Assembly (NCBI GenBank): GCA_937124525.1
Contig: CAKZLA010000210.1
Location: 1 to 11,455, forward strand
DNA from: an uncultured Desulfobacterium sp.
Lineage (GTDB): Bacteria; Desulfobacterota; Desulfobacteria; Desulfobacterales; Desulfobacteraceae
Length of the DNA stretch: 11,455 nt
Direction: 5' to 3'
A program made the position numbers and the translations under genes. Under the pieces are notes generated by a model. The model made no database searches. It was given only the letters and a program-made list of their open reading frames with translations, and was not told where the DNA came from. Below are positions 7,636 to 11,455 of this stretch, piece by piece (within the stretch, counting starts at the first letter, position 1; every line of letters begins with the position of its first letter).

Positions 7636-8383
7636 GGATAATCTCCAGCCTGATAGCCTGTTTAAAAAAATTAATTTGTGCGAGTACCAATTCTCCGCAG
7701 CGTTTGGCAAGGCAAATAGGTTAAATTTAGCCTTACAAATATCATGGAAATGCTGCTTCAAATCGGGTCAGCAAAGTGCTACCGGTACAGGTCGAACAAT
7801 TTATGACCATAAATTTATTTTGTTGATTTATTTATAAAAATGTAACCTCAGTGGTGTTGATTCGTTTTTTTTCTGGATGTTTAATGTAAAAAAATATATG
7901 GTTGCGGGCAATAGCTTAAGCGTTAATAAGGTAGAATCAATAAATGTTGTTGGTTTCGGTGAGGAAAATGGATATTTATTCGATTAAAAATATCTGATTA
8001 AATATGGACAGGCCGTTTACGGAATTGAAAATCTTTTTACAAAGATACTATATGTGATAGTTTTTTTTAATTAACTACTACATGTTGTGATTGGGCTTAT
8101 AAATAATGCATTCCGTAAAAGCGTGTCGACATCCTTCAATTGATACTGTAGGGGAATTCATTAAATCTGATGGTTAGGAATGAGTCCGAAATAACATACC
8201 CATTTAAAAATTGGTGAACACGATCCTTCAACAGTGGCGTGTTCTGAGATGGGCAAGTTATTTAAGACTGGTTTTTTAGCAACTCCGGCAATCATCTCTT
8301 GAACCGAAGCTTCAAGGTTTTAGAGCTTTTTTGCTGGTCTTTTACAAATTCGAGCCAGTGATGAGATTGAAAGGAAAAAAGAA
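7636..8383. other. Long AT-rich noncoding region between the two divergent lipoprotein genes
   Basis: I see no convincing gene in these 748 bases; the short frames present lack ribosome sites and recognisable content. The region must hold promoters for both flanking genes, but no strong pair stands out. TTGAAA at 8025-8030 with TATATG 18 bases later is a weak candidate toward the right. Structure present includes a perfect 10-base inverted repeat (8016-8025 with 8110-8119) and a 7-base one (8216-8222 with 8238-8244). A hairpin, CTTGAA pairing with TTCAAG around 8300, lies in the leader of the Ig-like gene. The 15-base word at 7655-7669 is also found inverted in the pilN-pilO insert. Confidence 0.4.
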
Positions 8384-10537
8384 ATGCAGGGGAAGAAAAT
8401 AAAGTTTTTTTTGTGGCTGTTGATGATGGTATTGTCGCTTTTCTTTATCATATCATGTGGTAGCAGTGGAAGTTCTTCGGATGGAGAAGATAGTGGTATA
8501 AATGATGATGTCGCTGTCTCTGCCGTTGGGATGCTGGCAGCGCAGACAGCACTAAATCCAGATTCCGTAACCACCATTACTGCGATGGTATATGATGTCA
8601 GCGGCCATGGCATCGGCGGTCAAGAAATTGAATTTATTCTGGATGATCCAACCCTGGGAACTATAACTGCCACTGGTACCACCGCAGTTGATGGAACCTT
8701 TGTGGCCTATTTTGAGGCCGGGAGTGCCACTGGGGTGGTGAATGTGACAGCAAATTCAGGAGAAGTGAATAGCGATGAACTTGAAATAACAATTAAAGAT
8801 CAATTTGTTGACAGTATCGCGGTGTCTATTAACCCGACTTCTATTACCTCTACCAATACGGCATCTGTTTCCGCTTTGCTGACGGACATTTTGGCCAACC
8901 CGGTTCCCAACGCAACTATTGACTTTTCTCTTCAGGACAGTGCTTTCGGAACCATAACGTCATCCGCTATTACCAATGCGGTGGGGGAGGCTACTGCCAC
9001 ATTTGTGGCAGGCAATTTTCCAGGTACTGCAACGATAGTTGTGGCTTCTGGGGATGTATCTGATCAGGTGAATGTGGAGATTCAACCAGCTGAAACAGCA
9101 TCCATAGAATTTGCTTCGGTATCCATAAACCCACTTGCAGTCAGGGGAACCGGTGGACAGGAATTTGCTATAATAGATTTCGATGTTAAAGATGTTAACG
9201 GCAATCCAGCAGAGGATGTGGACGTAATTGTTACCATGGTGTCTGGTATGCAGGGAGGGGAATATCTGGAATCAGATGATGATACACCATATGAACAGGC
9301 TGTAGGAACATCCGGTGGTGTAGCTGAAGTAACTTTACACAGTGGCTATGAAGCGGGAACTGTTAGTATTACCGCCAGCATTGTAAATGCTAATGGTAGC
9401 ACCATCTCCGCAACGACTCCGATTATATCCATCGGCGGCGGCGTGGTGACCGATGAGTGGTTTGTTGTATCGGCAAGTGAGCCGGGCTGGAATTTAGGTG
9501 GTTTGGCATGCGTGGGGGTAGAAACAGAAATGACTGCCTGGCTGGCTGACCGTTTTGGCAATTATAATGTGCTTGACGGGCATACGGTAAGTTTTCAGTC
9601 GGAAGTAGGTCTGGCGGTTAATCCCATTGGAGTGACAGATGGTGGTACGGGAGCAGCTACGACAACCATACGGACCCAGGGTACGCCCAAGGATGTTGTG
9701 CCGGAAACCTGGGAAGAGGATTTAAAAACGGAACTGGAAGATGGTTTGTGGTTCGGTGGGGCTTCAGCGACAGGAGATCCTCTACCCTCCGGCCATCCGC
9801 GTGACGGGGTCTGCAATGTGTTGGTGTTCACCATCGGTGAGGAGAGCTTTGTGGATGGCTCTAACAGTAAGCCAGTTAACGGTGTATATGATGACTTTGA
9901 AGACTTTGTTGATACAGTGGATGACCCTTGGCGGGATTATGATGATGATGGCCTATGGGATGATGGCACAGTTACCACACCTTTGACTACCCTTGGAGGC
10001 GTCAATCCTGAGGAAGATGAATATCAAGATCGAGACGCTAATGATGAATGGGATGGAGTAAATAGCGTTTGGGATGGAAATAAAAATCTGTTCCGCCAGG
10101 TGGATTTTTTGATTACTGGGCTTCCCAATATTCGAATGGATAAAGGCAGTTTTACTGTTGCCAATGGTGGTTCGGATACGGTAAAAATACTGATCTGTGA
10201 TGAGAATTATAATCCGTTATCTGCAGGATCAACGTATACGGTGTCGGTTGGTGCAGGAAAAATTACTGGCGGTGTTACAAGTTATGAATACCCCAGCAGC
10301 AGTTTTTACGGTAGTGAGACAACAATTGATTGGGATGGAAATGGAGTGCCCTTTGATCGCGATGATTATAAGCTGGCCCACCGTAATTTAATTGTAAATG
10401 AAATCACCATTTCCGATGATGATCCATCTACGGCGGAAGTGGCAAGCGCCTCTCTTACAATAACTGTTACCTGGAAAAGCAGCGGTAGTTGTGGTGATGT
10501 GGTTAGAATATTAACCATACCCGGTACTGTTGAATAA
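8384..10537 (+). CDS. Ig-like repeat lipoprotein with acidic calcium-site-like segment
   Basis: This 717-residue product has a signal peptide ending FIISC, with Cys25 followed by GSSGSSSDGED, a flexible Ser/Gly/Asp tether typical of surface lipoproteins. Three Ig-like (invasin/Big_1-type) units follow at about 57-137, 149-232 and 247-348. Each opens with an NP(D/T/L) motif, as in NPDSVTTITAMVYD and NPTSITSTNTASVSALLTD, and contains a Val/Gly-Thr-rich strand pattern. A fourth, less clear beta-rich part spans about 355-480. Residues 485-566 are dense in Asp with DxDxDG-like loops (GVYDDFEDFVDTVDD, YDDDGLWDDG, DANDEWDGVNSVWDGN), suggesting calcium binding. A final beta domain runs from about 583 to 717. 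AAGGA at 8371-8375 is a well-spaced ribosome site. It is probably exported to the periplasm or cell surface as a structural or adhesive protein. I do not recognise a named family, and any pilus role rests on location alone. Confidence 0.85.
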   Translation: MQGKKIKFFLWLLMMVLSLFFIISCGSSGSSSDGEDSGINDDVAVSAVGMLAAQTALNPDSVTTITAMVYDVSGHGIGGQEIEFILDDPTLGTITATGTTAVDGTFVAYFEAGSATGVVNVTANSGEVNSDELEITIKDQFVDSIAVSINPTSITSTNTASVSALLTDILANPVPNATIDFSLQDSAFGTITSSAITNAVGEATATFVAGNFPGTATIVVASGDVSDQVNVEIQPAETASIEFASVSINPLAVRGTGGQEFAIIDFDVKDVNGNPAEDVDVIVTMVSGMQGGEYLESDDDTPYEQAVGTSGGVAEVTLHSGYEAGTVSITASIVNANGSTISATTPIISIGGGVVTDEWFVVSASEPGWNLGGLACVGVETEMTAWLADRFGNYNVLDGHTVSFQSEVGLAVNPIGVTDGGTGAATTTIRTQGTPKDVVPETWEEDLKTELEDGLWFGGASATGDPLPSGHPRDGVCNVLVFTIGEESFVDGSNSKPVNGVYDDFEDFVDTVDDPWRDYDDDGLWDDGTVTTPLTTLGGVNPEEDEYQDRDANDEWDGVNSVWDGNKNLFRQVDFLITGLPNIRMDKGSFTVANGGSDTVKILICDENYNPLSAGSTYTVSVGAGKITGGVTSYEYPSSSFYGSETTIDWDGNGVPFDRDDYKLAHRNLIVNEITISDDDPSTAEVASASLTITVTWKSSGSCGDVVRILTIPGTVE

Positions 10538-10556
10538 TTAATTAAGTGTTTCTGAT

Positions 10557-10605
10557 AAAAGGGTGAGCGGATATATGGCTTATGTCAGTATCCTGTCACC
10601 TTTTT
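10557..10605 (+). terminator. Intrinsic terminator after the Ig-like lipoprotein gene
   Basis: AAAAGGGTGA (10557-10566) pairs over ten positions, with one G-T wobble, with TCACCTTTTT (10596-10605). An inner five-pair stem, GGATA (10569-10573) with TATCC (10589-10593), closes the loop. A T-rich tail (TTTTTGTTATTATATTTT) follows. It begins 19 bases after the stop codon, as expected for rho-independent termination of this gene. Confidence 0.85.
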
Positions 10606-10872
10606 GTTATTATATTTTCCGTAATTATAAATTTTTATAACCCACTTGAATTGTTAGGTGATTCCGTTGCTAACGATATGCTTGAATTTTCGAAAAATAG
10701 TTGGCAGTATTTTTCATAAATGGCATGTATCTTGCTGTAGCAATGTGTGATTTATAGAAATAAAAGCTATTTTATTTTTAATAAATCTGAAACAAAAAAC
10801 ATGCTGTTTCAAATCACAATATTTTGAGGTAAATATCAGTGAGAGCATGCTGGGTATTGTGTTTATGAATTA
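10606..10872. other. AT-rich noncoding spacer between convergent genes
   Basis: No gene is seen in these 267 bases. They contain AT-only palindromes, TTATAAA (10625-10631) with TTTATAA (10634-10640), and AAATAAAA (10758-10765) with TTTTATTT (10770-10777). A TGAAACA (10788-10794)/TGTTTCA (10805-10811) hairpin could help end transcription of the leftward TPR gene. None has a strong GC stem, so terminator function is uncertain. Confidence 0.3.
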
Positions 10873-11149
10873 TTATTCCAACCGTTGCCGGGCCTCATCA
10901 GCCAGTCCACTGTCCGGGGCAAGGCGGAGAACCTGTTTCCAGGACCTCTTTGCCCCCGACAACTGTCCCGTCATTTCCAGGGTTCTGGCAAGATCCGCAT
11001 GGAGGACAGGAGAGGCGGGGTATTTTGAAATGGCCTTGTCCAGAAGCTGTCGGGAGCTGTGGACCTGACCCGTGGTCAGATAGGTGGTGGCCAGGCCGTG
11101 GATGGCATTGATAAAGTCCGGTTTGGTTTTTAATGCTTTTTTAAAACTG
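10873..11149 (-). pseudogene. Second PilF-like TPR gene, C-terminal part only
   Basis: The minus-strand frame ending at a TAA (10873-10875) encodes SFKKALKTKPDFINAIHGLA and onward to DEARQRLE. It closely parallels the end of the TPR lipoprotein at 6886-7635 (SFKKALKIKPDFINAIHGLS, then HADLAKTLE and LAPES). The nucleotide match is strongest between 11092-11148 and 7117-7173, with about three differences in 57 bases. Upstream of about 11149 the TPR similarity stops dead. The frame runs on by chance to an ATG at 11208 through sequence that codes on the opposite strand for something else. The signal peptide and the first TPRs are therefore missing here. The fragment is visibly richer in G and C than the first copy. 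It is either a broken duplicate or a related gene joined here by an assembly error. Confidence 0.75.
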
Positions 11150-11455
11150 GCAGATGAGCAGGAAAAAGTAAGCGGCCTTGACCTGATTGCATACCTCGAA
11201 GATGGCAACGAGCCAGATCGCTGGTGGCAGGGGCCTTCTGCCTACCACAATCCTGTAACGTATGCCGCGCGACTCAGCGCTTTTTACGATGGGCATGGAG
11301 GGATTTTGGGTAAACAAGCTGGCGCAAAACAGGCTGATCCAGACTTGCCCGTTGTGATGGGTGGCCTTGCTCGGCCTGATACAAGTTACTTGCGGGCGAT
11401 GTTGTTTTGGGCGAAGCACAATCGAAATGATGGTCAGTTTCCTGCTGATGTCATT
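11147..11455 (+). CDS. Glycoside hydrolase (clan A-like) interior fragment, open at window end
   Basis: A plus-strand frame of 103 codons starts at the junction with the TPR fragment and runs off the right edge. Its product contains SGLDLIAYLEDGNEPDRWWQ, then YAARLSAFYDGHGGILGKQA and ADPDLPVVMGGLARPDTSYL, ending HNRNDGQFPADVI. The GNEPD motif, with Glu as probable acid/base, and the following pattern resemble a large group of TIM-barrel glycoside hydrolases, often seen in Bacteroidetes polysaccharide-degrading proteins. Such proteins have an N-terminal half before this point, and none is present. The frame can be traced back to 11084, but that part is antisense to the TPR gene, so any start there is artificial. 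Substrate cannot be told. The lack of its own start and the alien flank suggest a truncated gene or a misjoined contig. Confidence 0.65.
   Translation, partial: MADEQEKVSGLDLIAYLEDGNEPDRWWQGPSAYHNPVTYAARLSAFYDGHGGILGKQAGAKQADPDLPVVMGGLARPDTSYLRAMLFWAKHNRNDGQFPADVI

Noticed and set aside
7541..7837. Plus-strand frame across the start of the TPR lipoprotein gene
   Set aside because: Mostly antisense to the signal peptide and leader of the TPR gene; no ribosome site and no recognisable content.
11141..11419. Minus-strand frame at the right end
   Set aside because: It is antisense to the glycoside hydrolase fragment, whose motifs (GNEPD, YDGHGG) show the true coding strand.

Overview
The window carries a type IV pilus (T4P) alignment and secretin cluster, pilM-pilN-pilO-pilP-pilQ, of the kind found in Gram-negative bacteria. 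Moderate base composition, A-rich ribosome sites and the style of the PilM, PilN and PilQ sequences fit a deltaproteobacterial (Desulfobacterales-like) sulfate reducer. That placement is an inference; there is no marker gene to confirm it.

Layout. At 1-750 (minus strand) is the N-terminal part of a two-membrane-segment sensor protein, probably a histidine kinase, cut by the window edge. A 261-base divergent leader follows (751-1011). The pil genes run on the plus strand from 1012 to 6777. pilM/pilN overlap, pilO/pilP abut and pilP/pilQ overlap, so translational coupling is likely. The run is broken between pilN and pilO by 422 noncoding bases rich in nested inverted repeats, which looks like a small inserted palindromic element. 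Converging on pilQ from the minus strand (6886-7635) is a TPR lipoprotein of the PilF/PilW (secretin pilotin) type. It is interrupted by an in-frame TGA at a position where TPR repeats carry Tyr or Trp. After about 750 bases of noncoding, AT-rich DNA comes a 717-residue lipoprotein with Ig-like repeats and an acidic, calcium-site-like segment (8384-10537), closed by a strong intrinsic terminator. On the far side lies the C-terminal part of a second PilF-like TPR gene (minus strand), cut abruptly near 11149. It abuts, head to head, an interior fragment of a glycoside hydrolase that reads off the window end.

How the genes work together. PilM (cytoplasmic actin-like), PilN and PilO (inner membrane) and PilP (lipoprotein) form the alignment complex that links the pilus motor to the PilQ outer-membrane secretin. 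A PilF-type pilotin would normally bring PilQ to the outer membrane. In this window both PilF-like copies are damaged, one by a stop codon and one by a junction. The Ig-like lipoprotein is plausibly a surface or periplasmic protein, but its link to the pilus rests only on position.

No clear new system is visible. The items most worth checking are the palindromic insert inside the pil operon, the in-frame TGA, and the 11149 junction, which may be an assembly chimera.
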